Source: Edaphochlamys debaryana (Eukaryota > Chlorophyta > Chlorophyceae > Chlamydomonadales). From it: a stretch of DNA of 64,000 bases. Shown piece by piece: positions 23,643-34,400 of this stretch (positions within the stretch are counted from its first letter, which is position 1; every line of letters begins with the position of its first letter). Under the pieces are notes generated by a model. That model did no database searches, was not told where the DNA came from, and worked only from the letters and a program-made list of their open reading frames with translations. The stretch lies in the NCBI GenBank assembly GCA_016858145.1, contig JAEHOE010000130.1, positions 124,001 to 188,000 on the forward strand, in the 5' to 3' direction. The translations under genes were made by a program, and so were the position numbers.

Positions 23643-25032
23643 CCCTGCTACTAGCGGTCGCCGATCACCGTGTAGCAGCCTCAGGTGCTATCGTCGTCGC
23701 CAAAGGCGCTGCTGAGAGCGCTGGGGAGGACCAGCGGAGCGGCCGCGCGCAAATTGCGCTGCGAGGAATCCGCGCCGAGTTGGCGAACCGAGTGCAAGAC
23801 AGCTCGTGTGCAGGTATGTGGTGGCTATGTAACAAGACGCGAATTCGTTGTTTTTGTCGTTCGCCCGGCCGCGCAAAGAAAGTCGCTCTTGGAGAAGCCG
23901 AGAGCTGTCAACTTTGATGGCGTTGATCAAGGTGCAGTTGTTGTATAGGCGCTATATAGGAGACAGAGCTGGGGGTGTGCGCGCGGGCGACGTCTACGCG
24001 CGGTGTTGGCGAGCAAGGCAAGCGTGCCGAGGCAGTCCCCTCGGTCGTCGAAGGCCCTCGGCGAGAGTCGCAAACTAGAAATCAAGAGACTTGCCTGTTC
24101 AGCACCCGCTCGCGAAGGCAAAACCACTTCCCGCGCTGCTTCCGCGCATGAAAGCTCCGCGCTGGCTCCGCGAGACACCCCCTTGCCGCCTGCACAACGT
24201 CACATAAGGCAAATGTACATAATACGGCTTTTGCAACAGGGACACGCGCGACAGGGCCTCGGGGAGGACGAGTGGTATGGTGGCCCGCGGGACGGCAGTA
24301 GCCGGCAGCAGCAACCCAGCCTGCCCCCTCCCGGCCCCCGCCGCCCGCCCCCGCCCCGCCCCCGCGCCCAGCCCCGCCCCCGCAAGACCTCGCCACGCTG
24401 TCCTTACTTATCCCCAGTGGCTTCACTTCGCACGAGTCCACGCCGCCGACCCTTTCGAAATATTGGAAAGCTTGGCCACAGGGATTATTATAGACAACGG
24501 TAGGCCCCAGGGGAGAGGGAACCCTCATCGGTCCCGAGAGCCCAGACCCCTCACAGGCACTTTCGCTGCGCTGGTACGCTCCACGCGCCACAACGTCCTG
24601 CCCCCGTCGCTCCCGCCTGTTCCAGGCTTGCCGTTCCACGGGCCCTGCCACAGGGGCCCTGCCTCTTGCCCTGCCACGCCGTGCATTCAGGTAGGCAACA
24701 GCATCCCACGCAACTTCTGGGGGGACCATCCTCTCAAGTCGGAGACCGGTGTAATCCCGCTCTAGCTCCCGAATGCCACGCTCCCCGAGGCCGCGCGCCA
24801 GAAAGGCCTCGCCATGTGAGCCCTTCCTACCGGTCCCTGCCTGCCGGCCACCTCGGCCTGTGGCACACACCCCGCCCCCGACACGAACCCTGACCCTGGC
24901 GCCGTACAACCGAATTGCGCTCGCCACCCGCCGACCCAGAACGCCTCGACAGTGCCTGCACGTAGACTTGTCTAGCGTGTCACCAGCTGCGTACACTGTG
25001 TGCCGGCCCTTGACGAGCCGCAAGCAAGCAAA
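23643..25032. promoter_or_regulatory. Divergent promoter region, ACCase / CYP97C
   Basis: A 1390-bp gap between the ACCase ATG (minus, 23642) and the CYP97C ATG (plus, 25033). It should contain both 5' UTRs and both promoters. A TATA-like palindrome (CTATATAG) sits at about 23950, some 300 bp upstream of the ACCase ATG. That is far for a core promoter unless the 5' UTR is long. No other regulatory element can be named. A long minus-strand open frame crosses this region but looks fortuitous. Confidence 0.5.
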
Positions 25033-28000
25033 ATGCTGCAATTCACCAAGCAGCAGAAGCCCGCGGGCGCCAGCCGGCAGCAGCTTGGTCGTCGTGTGGC
25101 ACCGTGTCGGCCAGTGAAGCCGTCGGCCCCTGTCCGGACGCCGGTGGTTCGCGCGGAGCCGGAGGATGACCAGGTTGGCGCGACGGCACACTTGCAATTC
25201 AAGCCCTCTCGCTCAGCTCAATTGCCTTCTATTGTCACACGAATTGCAAAGTGACCTTCAAACGGGCCGGTTGCTGGTGTCCCCGCAGTCGTTTGGCAAG
25301 TCCATTGACGCCAAGGGCGCTGGTAGCAGCTTCACCAGCCCCGGGTGGCTGACGCAGCTCAACCTGCTGTGGGGTGGCAAGAGCGTAAGTCTTGGTGTGC
25401 GGTTGCCGGCCTGCCCATTTTGGCATGTTGCGTGTCCATCTCCGTGGTATGGGGTCTTGGGATGCCCTGACGGGCCATACCGTGCCCCACCGCGCTCATC
25501 TGTGCCCGCACCTTGAAGTGTTGACCAAGCTGTAGCACCCGTCAGTGTGGTGATGTGGAGGCAGTACGAGTTGCTGTTGTTCCCAGTCCTTGGCCCCTAC
25601 TCGCCTCTTGTACCGCACGCAAGATGGCCCTCCCCCCTCCACCTGCACTGCTCCAACCCTAAGCCCGTTCTCCCCTCCTGCACGGCTCCTCCCTACGCAC
25701 TGCATTGGCCACCCAATCGAAACATCCACGCCCATTGCAATTCTTCGACCCGCTCCCCCGTCTGCTGTCCCGCTTTCTGCACCACTTTACCGCAGACATC
25801 CTCCCCTCCACCCCCCTCCCCGCATACCCCCCCTTACCCCCCTCCCTCAACCCTCCCCCCCCTACCCTACCCCCACAGAACGTGCCCGTGGCCAACGCCC
25901 AGCCCGATGACATCAAGGAGCTGCTGGGCGGGGCCCTGTTCAAGGCGCTGTTCAAGTGGATGCAGGAGAGCGGGCCCGTGTACCTGCTGCCCACGGGTGG
26001 GGCCGGCTGGGGGGAGGGGATGAGGGGCCGTAGGGGGGGGGCTTGGGGGCGGGCACGTGTACCGGTACGGTACCTGCTGCCCATGGCTGGGGCTGAGGGG
26101 CCTGGGGGGGCGGGGAGGCGGCGGAGCGTGGCCGTGGTGGGCGGGGCGGCTGCATGCGGAGGGCATCTGGGTCGGGGGCGGGGGGGTCTTGGGTGGGGCG
26201 GTGGGGGTAGGGGGGCTGCCGTGGAGGGGCGGGGCTCGGGGCGGCTGCTTGCGGAAAGTGACCGTGCAGGGGACTGGGGGAGTGGAGGCGGAACGAGTGG
26301 CGGTGGAGGGCGGCCAGCCAAGGGGGGCAGGACCAGTGCTGGGGCTCTGGCTCACAACTGCCAGTCGAGGCGCCGACAACGGGTCCACGGGTCCGTGCCC
26401 GCGGGGTCGCATGGAGGCTGACAGCGCCCTCGCCAACCCTCCCCCCACCCCCTCTGCCCCCCCCCCAGGCCCCGTCTCCTCCTTCCTGGTCATTTCGGAC
26501 CCCGCCGCCGCCAAGCACGTGCTGAGGGGCACCGACAACCCCACCCGCAACGTGTACGAGAAGGGCCTGGTGGCGGAGGTGGGGGCGTGGGGTCTGTGTT
26601 GGGGGTTGCTAGGCGGATTTGGGAGTGCCGGAGGGGGGTTCGGGCCTGCGAGAAGGGCCTGGTGGCGGAGGTGGGGGCGTGGGGGGCGGGGAGGAGGAGC
26701 GGGCTCTCCAAGGGGGGCCTCTGCGGGGGCCGATGGAGCACTAGCCGGCTGTGGGGGGACTCAACTCTCGACCGCCTGTTCTCTCTGCCCCGTAGCTCAC
26801 ATGCCGGCTCGCCGCCCTGCCCCGCACCTCCACCCCACCCCCCGCCCCCAGGTGGCCACGTTCCTCTTCGGCAAGGGCTTTGCCATCGCAGGGGGGGAGA
26901 ACTGGCGCGTGCGGCGGAAGGCCGTGGGGCCGTCGCTGCACAGGTGCGCGGAGCGTGGGGGTGCACCGTGCACGGGGAACAAGGGACAAGAGCGCGCGGA
27001 GCGGTTCTGGTCATCCGCGTGTTCGGCCTCCCTCCCCCGTTTGCCGCTCCGGCATGCGCGTCGCAAAACACACACGGGCCCTCCCCCCTGGCTTTCCCCC
27101 CCTCCCCCCCCCAGGTCCTACCTTGAGGCCATGGTCAATCGCGTGTTCGGGCCCTCGGCGCTGTTCGCGGCCGACAAGCTGCGGGAGTCGGCCCGCAGCG
27201 GCGCACCCGTCAACATGGAAGCCATCTTCTCGCAGGTGGGGCCCTGGTGGGGTTGGTGGGGTGGGGGTGGAGGTCCACCTCCCCCCACCCAAGCAACAAA
27301 CACCCCCCCCTTCGAACCCCCCCCCCCCCCAGCTGACCCTGGACATTATCGGCAAGTCCGTCTTCAACTACGACTTCAACTCCCTCACCACGGACTCGCC
27401 GCTCATCCAGGTCTGTGTGTGCAGGGGGGGTAGGGTGGTGGTGGTGCGAGGTGTGACTTCAAGGCCTCGGAAGCTGCTCCGTACTCGGGCAGGCAGGCAG
27501 CGGGTCCAGCCCGTCCGCCCATTCGGCTCCTCCCCCTAGCCCTCGGCGCAATCTCGCTCAGCAACAAATACCCCCTAGCCCCGTCCTTGTCTCTACTCTC
27601 TCCATCTCCCACCCTTCTCCCCCCACCCTGTGGCGGTGTGTACCTTCTCTGGCAATCCCACTAACCATTCGACGCTCTCCCGCTTATCAGCTTCAAACTC
27701 CCCCCACCCACCCACCCCCGCCCCCCCTCAGGCCGTGTACACCGCCCTCAAGGAGACGGAGCAGCGCGCCACCGACCTGCTGCCCATCTGGAAGGTGCGT
27801 GTACGGCACACGTGTGTGCTGTACGGCAGTAGGGGGCCCATCGCACCTGTTGTCTGCTGGGCGGACGGTGGCCCGTTGCAGGGGCCTTCTCCTGCAAGGT
27901 GCAAGGGCACTCTGCTGTTCAGGCTGTTTCCATACCCGGGCTGTTGTACCATAGTGTGCAGGACTCGAGGGTTGCGGAGAGGCCCTCCTCCTCACCCTTA

Positions 28001-31000
28001 GTTTCCCAATGCTCTGCTCTCCGGTTTCCAGTTTGTTATTGATCGCCCCTACCCGCTTTCTTCCCCGCAGTACCCAGCGCTGGCCTGGTTCGTGCCCCGC
28101 CAGCGCAAGGCCTACGAGGTGGGGGGGGAGGGGAGGGGAAGGGGGGGGAGGGAGGAGGCACAGTGCACGGAGGGGAGGAGCGGTATCGTGAGGCGAGGCA
28201 AGGGGTGAAGGGGCTGAAAGGTTGAAGGCGCGAGAAGATGCCATGGTTCTGTCAAGCGCGAGGTGGGCCACCATCTGTGCTGCCTACCGGTATCCTGATC
28301 CTCCTTCTTTCCATCTAGGAGTGGTGGTGGCAAGGGGGTGGCACAGCACACATGGGAGGGAGCGGGGAGCAGCGGCCGAAGGCGAGGGGTGGAGGTGAAT
28401 GAAGAGAGGCGACGGGAGGGATGCCAAGCAGCTAGCGATCCTGTGCATCCCATGCCTCAACTCACCACCTGGCCTCTGCCGTAACGCATCCCTGCCGTAC
28501 GCCCGGATCCAGGCGGTTGAGCTGATCCGCCAGACTACCAACGACCTGATCCGCAAGTGCAAGGAGATGGTGGACGAGGAGGAGGTGCGGGCGGCATCGG
28601 CGGCGGTGGAGAGCGGCCAGGTGAGGGGGGGGAGGGGGAAAGGGGAAGGAGGGGAGGTGACAGGAGGGCAGGTGGAGAGAGGAGGCGAGGGACGGGGTCT
28701 TCGATGGAAGGCAGTAGTGGGCACTGGGCATGACAGGGGACGGTGGGGCCGCCGCCCGTCGCGGTTGTACGCCCCGTGCCCGCGACCTTACCCCTCGAGG
28801 CTGACGCACAACAACAGGAACCAGGAGGGGTGGCAGGAAGGGGAAACAGAGGGGGGGACAGGGCTTTGCAGGTAGACAGGTGAGGGCAGGCGCCGCAGAG
28901 GTAGGCGGGTGACAAGTCGGGGTGACCACGTTCAAGTCCCCCCCCCGGGCCCCGTTCCCCCTTTCCCTTCCCCCCCCACAGGAGTACATGAACGAGGCCG
29001 ACCCCTCCATCCTGCGCTTCTCCCCCCCCCCTGCCGCGACGCCCTGCCGTGTCAAAACACACACGCTCTCCCCCTGCCCCCCTTCCCCTCCCCCCCCAGG
29101 AGTACATGAACGAGGCCGACCCCTCCATCCTGCGCTTCTCCCCCCCCCCCTGCCGCGACGCCCTGCCGTGTCGAAACACACACGCTCTCCCCCTGCCCCC
29201 CTTCCCCTCCCCCCCCCAGGAGTACATGAACGAGGCCGACCCCTCCATCCTGCGCTTCCTCATCGCCGCCCGCGAGGAGGTGGACTCCACGCAGCTGCGG
29301 GACGACCTGCTGTCCATGCTGGTGGCGGGGCACGAGACCACGGGTGGGGGGGCGGGGGGGGGGGAGCGTGTGTGTATTGGCACGCGTGGGCGTGTCGGGG
29401 GGGGCGGGACGACCTGCTGTCCATGCTGGTGGCGGGGCACGAGACCACGGGTGGGGGGGCGGGGGAAGGAGAGCAAAGGGAGAGATAGACCGGCAGGGGG
29501 GCCGGGGGGAAAGCCTGTGTGTATGATCTGTGCTGAACCTCTGTAAGTAGCAAGTGAGGCCCTGGCTGAAGCGTCCTGAACCTTAACTCCCCCCTCCCCC
29601 AGGCTCCGCGCTCACCTGGACGCTGTACCTCCTGGTGCAGAACCCGGACAAGATGGCCAAGGCGGTGGTGGGTGGGGAGGGGGCAAGGGGAGGGGCATTC
29701 GGTGCGGCAGGTGTTGGTCCCTCATCTCGCCTTCTCTCTCGTTCCGTCCCACGCTCCCGCCTGTTACACCTCCCCCTTACCCACCTCTCAAGTCCGAGGT
29801 GGATGCCGTTCTCGGCGACCGCCAGACCCTCTCCCCCTGTCACCTCACCCCCTTTACCTCTCCTTCCCTCCCCCCCTCAAGGCCGAGGTGGACGCCGTGC
29901 TGGGCGACCGCCTGACCCCCTTGCCCCTCCCCCCTTACCCCCTGTCACCTCCACACACACCCCCTTGCCTCCCTTACCTCTACCCCCCCCCCCCCTCAAG
30001 GCCGAGGTGGACGCCGTGCTGGGCGACCGCCTGACCCCCACCCCTTGCCCCCCCCCCTTACCCCCTGTCACCTCCACCCCCCCCCCCCCTTGCCTCCCTT
30101 ACCTCCCCCCTCCCCCCCTCAAGGCCGAGGTGGACGCCGTGCTGGGCGACCGCCTGACCCCCACCCCTTGCCCCCCCCCCTTACCCCCTGTCACCTCCAC
30201 CCCCCCCCCCCTTGCCTCCCTTACCTCCCCCCTCCCCCCCTCAAGGCCGAGGTGGACGCCGTGCTGGGCGACCGCCTGACCCCCACCATGGCCGACTACG
30301 GCCAGCTGCGCTACGTGATGCGCTGCGTGAACGAGTCCATGCGCCTCTACCCGCACCCGCCCGTGCTGCTGCGGCGGGCCATGGTGGAGGACGAGCTGCC
30401 GGGGGGCTTCAAGGTGGGGGCGGGGGCACGGGGCGGAGGGGGGGGGGGTGAGGGGAGGGGTGGGGGAGGGTGTGTTTCGTGTGCGCACGTGGGGCTTTGG
30501 GGGGGGTCCGTTTGGAGGTGGTAGGCGGGGTAACGGTGGCTGCGCACGAGAAGCACAGGTTAAGGTCCGTGGGGAGCGGAACCCCGGATACCGCTACTGA
30601 GCTCCTCCTCCCCCCCTTCCCCTCCCCCCCCTGTCAGGTCGGCGTGGGCCAGGACGTCATGATCTCGGTGTACAACATCCACCACTCGCCCGCCGTCTGG
30701 GAGGACGCTGAGGTGGGGCAGATGAGGGGAGGGGGTGGGGGAGGGAAAGGGATCGAGAGGGCTTTCTGCGCACGAGCCCACGGCTGCCACCTGTCCCACG
30801 CACGTCTTTCTTCCTCCCAACCAAGCATCCCGCCCCCTGCCCACCCACTCCTGTCCCACGCCACCCCACCTCGCTCTCTGCCCCCAGGCCTTCATCCCCG
30901 AGCGCTTCGGCCCCCTGGACGGCCCCGTGCCCAACGAGCAGAACACCGACTTCAAGTGAGGGAGGAAAGAGAGTTTGCAGGGTTCGAGGAAGGAGGCGCT

Positions 31001-31720
31001 CGTATGGACGGATAGGAGCGGGGGGCAGAGGATGGGGCTCCAAAGCCTGGGTCAAGCGCCAGCCCGCGAGTGTCAGACGCTAGTTGCAGCCCCCCCAAGG
31101 TCCACCCCCACCCCTCCACCCCTAACCCGTGTCGTGCCATACGTTGCTGTCGTCGCTCTCGTTCAAACACCGCTGAGCTCACCCCACCCCATGAACACCC
31201 CCACCCCACCCCACCCCCCCAGGTACATCCCCTTCTCCGGCGGCCCCCGCAAGTGCGTGGGCGACCAGTTCGCGCTCATGGAGGCCGTGGTGGCCCTCAC
31301 GGTGCTCATCAAGCAGTTTGACTTTGAGCTGGTGCAGGGGCACAAGGTGGGGGGTGGGGGGCAGGAGGGGCAGGAGGGGGGAAAGTAGGGAAGGGGAGGG
31401 CGAGCGGCGGTAGAGGCGTTGGCCCGGCGCTGCGTTTCATCGCACGCCAGCCAAGATGCACCCGTGCCACAACAACCGTTGGTCGAGCCTTCTCCAACCG
31501 CCAGCGCCCCAGATCGGCATGTGACCACTGGCGCCACCATCCACTCTTCGCCCCCGTGCCCGCACGCGTGCCGAAACCCACACGCGCTCTCCCCCTTTCC
31601 CCCCCCCCGACCCAGATCGGCATGACCACCGGCGCCACCATCCACACCACCAACGGCCTCTACATGACACTCAAGGAGCGCAAGCCCGCGGTGGCACCCG
31701 CGGCCCTGGCGGCGGCCTGA
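25033..31720 (+). CDS. CYP97C: CYP97C-type carotenoid epsilon-ring hydroxylase (cytochrome P450)
   Basis: Plastid P450 family that hydroxylates the epsilon ring of alpha-carotene derivatives on the way to lutein (Arabidopsis LUT1). Exons: 25033-25173, 25289-25384, 25879-25996, 26469-26578, 26852-26943, 27115-27235, 27333-27410, 27732-27794, 28071-28118, 28513-28620, 29220-29343, 29603-29667, 30246-30413, 30638-30712, 30888-30955, 31223-31346, 31616-31720. They sum to 1704 nt, or 567 aa. Visible motifs: Arg/Pro-rich N-terminus like a transit peptide; [14 protein letters not shown]-helix AGHETT (361-366); ExxR (Glu418, Arg421); PERF (473-476); heme loop FSGGPRKC with Cys503; CYP97-typical [14 protein letters not shown] near the C-terminus. 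The heme loop and tail match CYP97C better than CYP97A or CYP97B from memory. The ATG is the first in a phase-0 exon. Several introns contain tandem copies of exon edges (listed separately). Confidence 0.93.
26550..26685. repeat. CYP97C exon-end duplication
   Basis: The 3' edge of exon 26469-26578 with its donor (encoding EKGLVAEV) is repeated in the intron at about 26648-26682. In both places it is followed by the same GGGGGCGTGGGG run. Confidence 0.88.
27671..27710 (+). repeat. GACGCTCTCCCGCT intronic motif copy
   Basis: Lies in CYP97C intron 7, facing the C-tract and acceptor of the next exon. It matches the reverse complement of 14309-14340 in an ACCase intron over about 33 nt with one visible mismatch. 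Confidence 0.85.
28978..29265. repeat. CYP97C exon-start array, unit about 119 bp
   Basis: The 5' edge of exon 29220-29343 with its acceptor (encoding [13 protein letters not shown]) occurs at 28981, 29100 and the real 29220. Spacers at 29048 and 29167 contain the AAACACACACG motif. The two upstream copies are almost identical. Confidence 0.92.
29300..29460. repeat. CYP97C exon-end duplication with reverse motif
   Basis: The 3' edge of exon 29220-29343 (encoding [15 protein letters not shown] plus donor) is repeated at about 29405-29455. A reverse AAACACACACG motif lies between, at 29367-29388. Thus both edges of this one exon have been duplicated outward. Confidence 0.9.
29790..30290. repeat. 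CYP97C exon-start array, four extra copies
   Basis: The 5' edge of exon 30246-30413 with its acceptor (encoding [13 protein letters not shown]) occurs at about 29795, 29880, 30000, 30121 and the real 30246. Unit length is near 120 bp for the last three. The outermost copy differs mainly at third codon positions, as if oldest; inner copies are identical. Confidence 0.93.
31505..31655. repeat. CYP97C exon-start duplication with motif
   Basis: The 5' edge of the last exon with its acceptor (encoding [10 protein letters not shown]) is repeated at about 31513-31545. The copy carries a 2-nt insertion that breaks frame. A diverged motif copy lies at 31562-31585. Confidence 0.87.
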
Positions 31721-34057
31721 GCGGCTGCTACGGCCTGAGCGGAGCCAGCGGCCGTCGCATGGTAGCGGGGGCCTCCGGCGGCCTGGCCCTGGGGAGGGAG
31801 CGGCTGGGAGCCACCAGGAGTGGAGCGGGGCCTGGGGACCCCGCTGGAGCCTGGGCGGTGTCTTGAGCGGATGCTGCAGCGTTGGGATGGAAGCCTCGGT
31901 CGCCCTGGCCCTTCGGAGGAGAGCGGCGGGGAGCGGAGCGCTCTGGAGCATTGGCGGTGGGCTGAGCGGGGGCCGCAGGTTGGGGCGGGATGGATGCGGG
32001 GCTGGTGGGATGTGTGCATGCGGACGTGGCTTCTGGCCGACGGCCGTCTAGGGAGGTGGGAGTCGGACCAATCATGTGGCAGGTGGGGGTAGGCTAGCGA
32101 GGACTCGGTGTGTTTGTGGGGGCGGCCAGACGGGGAAGCGGGTAGAGATTCGGCGTCGTCGGCGATCAGCGACCGGCTAACGGCACACGGTTGACACAGT
32201 TTTGGGGCGCCTGAGGTGCCTGACCTTTTTCCCTGGCGGGCGAGCAAAGCGCTCGGAGGTATTCGGAATCACGTGAGCACGTGCAGGTGGCTTGGCGAGC
32301 GGGATGGGTGGATGCAGTGTGGCCTCGGGACTGGAGAAGCCGCTGCACCCCTGGGGGCTCGGTGCAGCGGCGGTGGGGCCGCGGCGCAGCTATCTGGCTA
32401 TGGCGCCTGGCGTGTAAGGCGATGCCAATGCGGGGGTGCGTCTGGGGAAGGCCGGGCGGGGGGCTCGGTGCTCGCAGGGGCCGTGCAGCGTAGTCCGGAC
32501 GATGATGAAGGGGGATGCAGCTGAGCGCGCTGTCGCAACGCGAGAGAAGGAGGCAGGGTGCCAGCAATGCGCATCGCCGAGGCAGGGGCTAACCTAGGGG
32601 TTCTGTGCTCGCAGGGGCCGTGCAGCGTAGTCCGGACGATGATGAAGGGGGAATGCAGCTGAGCGCGCTGTCGCAACGCGAGAGAAGAAGGCAGGGTGCC
32701 AGCAATGCGCATCGCCGAGGCAGGGGCTAACCTAGGGGCAGCCGCGCGCGCAAGCGGTACTTTCCTGGCTCTTGGTGTCGAGGCCCCCGGTGTTGTGCGT
32801 GCAGGCGGCCGCCAGTCCCGCTAGAGCGCGTTGGCCCACCTGTGATCAATGTGAAGCCGGGCGGGGGGCATTGCCCCCGTGTAGCACAAACACGTGAGCA
32901 CGCTCCCAGGCTCATGCGAGCAGCCCTTCACACGTGAGCACGCTCCGTCAAAGGCTGCCGTGAGGCGCCCGCGGACAGGGGCGCATGCTGGGCACCGTCG
33001 CAGGCGTATGGCCGCTTGGTCCCAAGGGGCATATGCTTACACGACGACATGACTAGGGCATGGTCACACGACGACGTGACACCCTCGCAGCCATCTATCG
33101 CAGGCAGCTTGCGTCCCCGTGCCCTCTCGGACACAAGTGCTACAAAGCAGAGCCCCCTCACAGGGTACCCTTTGCCTCAAACCGTTGGCCCAATCAACCC
33201 CAGAAGGCCCCAGAACGCCAGGAGGCAAGCCCGAGCCTTCACGCCCTCTCTACCTTCCCACCACCCGCCCACCCCCCAGTCCATAGCTCCCCCGCAGACG
33301 TTCACGCCCTACCGTCCACCGACAACAATTCACGCCAGTGCCAGTGCCAGTGCCCGCGAAGTCTCGGGGTCACAGGGCTTTCACGTCCGTCACCCGGGAG
33401 GGCGCGGCGCTCCCTGGCATGCGTGCTGACGCATAGGCATGCGTTAAATGGCAGCCCATACACGAGACCCTCCGCCCCCGCTGCCACGGCGGTCGCCCCC
33501 CTCTTCCCCGCTCGCGCACAACCCAAAGCACAAAACCACCCATCTGCACAGCTTGCAGCTTAGGCATTTGCCCAGGTGCCAAATCGATAGTAACGAAGGA
33601 CGAAGCCGCTGCCCATCAGTGCAAAGCTTTGCTCAGGTCCAGCGAAGCAAGCCCTCAGTCCCCTGCCACACCAGTTCCCGAAGGGCATCAAGCGCAGCCC
33701 GCAGCCCAAATCTATGGACGCTAAAAGCATCGCGGAAGACAAGCGCCGCCACATCCTCAGGCGCACGCCCTTCATGTACGGCACTGAAGCGTACGGCAGG
33801 CCGTGTGCGTCATCTGTCCTCAGAGCACCAAAGGCGCAGTTCCCAGTACCCAGCCCCTCACTCAACCTGCACGCAGCAAGCCAGAGTGGCTACAGTATCA
33901 TGCTGAATGGCAAATGCTTGAAATAATTGTGATCCCCGAAAGTTGATGATCCCCGAAAGTGCGTGCGTTGTGAACTGCGCTCCTAGGCAGTCCGTGCCAG
34001 CTGCCAGCAGCCGCAGGGCTGGTCACCACGGACGCCCCAGCCGTTCCCGAATTCTTG
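31721..34057. other. Intergenic region after CYP97C
   Basis: Contains the CYP97C 3' UTR. A TGTAA at 32413-32417 is a possible but distant poly(A) signal. The rest holds the 137-bp tandem repeat listed separately and a doubled GATCCCCGAAAGT near 33933-33960. Open frames lack recognisable domains, and I see no further gene. Confidence 0.5.
32468..32738. repeat. 137-bp tandem duplication
   Basis: Two copies, 32468-32600 and 32605-32738, start with GTGCTCGCAGGGGCCGTG and end with GGGGCTAACCTAGGGG. They differ by one inserted A and one substitution. No coding function is apparent. Confidence 0.9.
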
Positions 34058-34400
34058 CCCTTCCCCTCCCCCCCCTGTCAGGTCGGCGTGGGCCAGGACG
34101 TCATGATCTCGGTGTACAACATCCACCACTCGCCCGCCGTCTGGGAGGACGCTGAGGTGGGGGCAGATGAGGGGAGGGGGTGGGGGAGGGAAAGGGATCG
34201 AGAGGGCTTTCTGCGCACGAGCCCACGGCTGCCACCTGTCCCACGCACGTCTTTCTTCCTCCCAACCAAGCATCCCGCCCCCTGCCCACCCACTCCTGTC
34301 CCACGCCACCCCACATCGCTCTCTGCCCCCAGGCCTTCATCCCCGAGCGCTTCGGCCCCCTGGACGGCCCCGTGCCCAACGAGCAGAACACCGACTTCAA
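34058..34400 (+). pseudogene. Recent duplicate of CYP97C exons 14-15
   Basis: About 343 bp nearly identical to 30614-30955. It holds the end of intron 13, exon 14, all of intron 14 and exon 15. I see one inserted G in the intron and one C-to-A change. The copy stops exactly at the 3' edge of exon 15, so the donor is missing, and an in-frame TGA follows soon after. It lies 3.4 kb downstream of its source in the same orientation, separated by unrelated sequence. It cannot encode a P450 and is best read as a gene fragment. Confidence 0.93.

Noticed and set aside
24082..25197. A 371-codon minus-strand open frame across the divergent promoter
   Set aside because: It overlaps CYP97C exon 1, shows no domain and has composition expected from stop-poor GC-rich DNA.
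29635..30279. A repeat protein encoded by the 29.6-30.3 kb open frame
   Set aside because: The apparent repeats are the tandem CYP97C exon-start copies plus C-tracts read through the intron.
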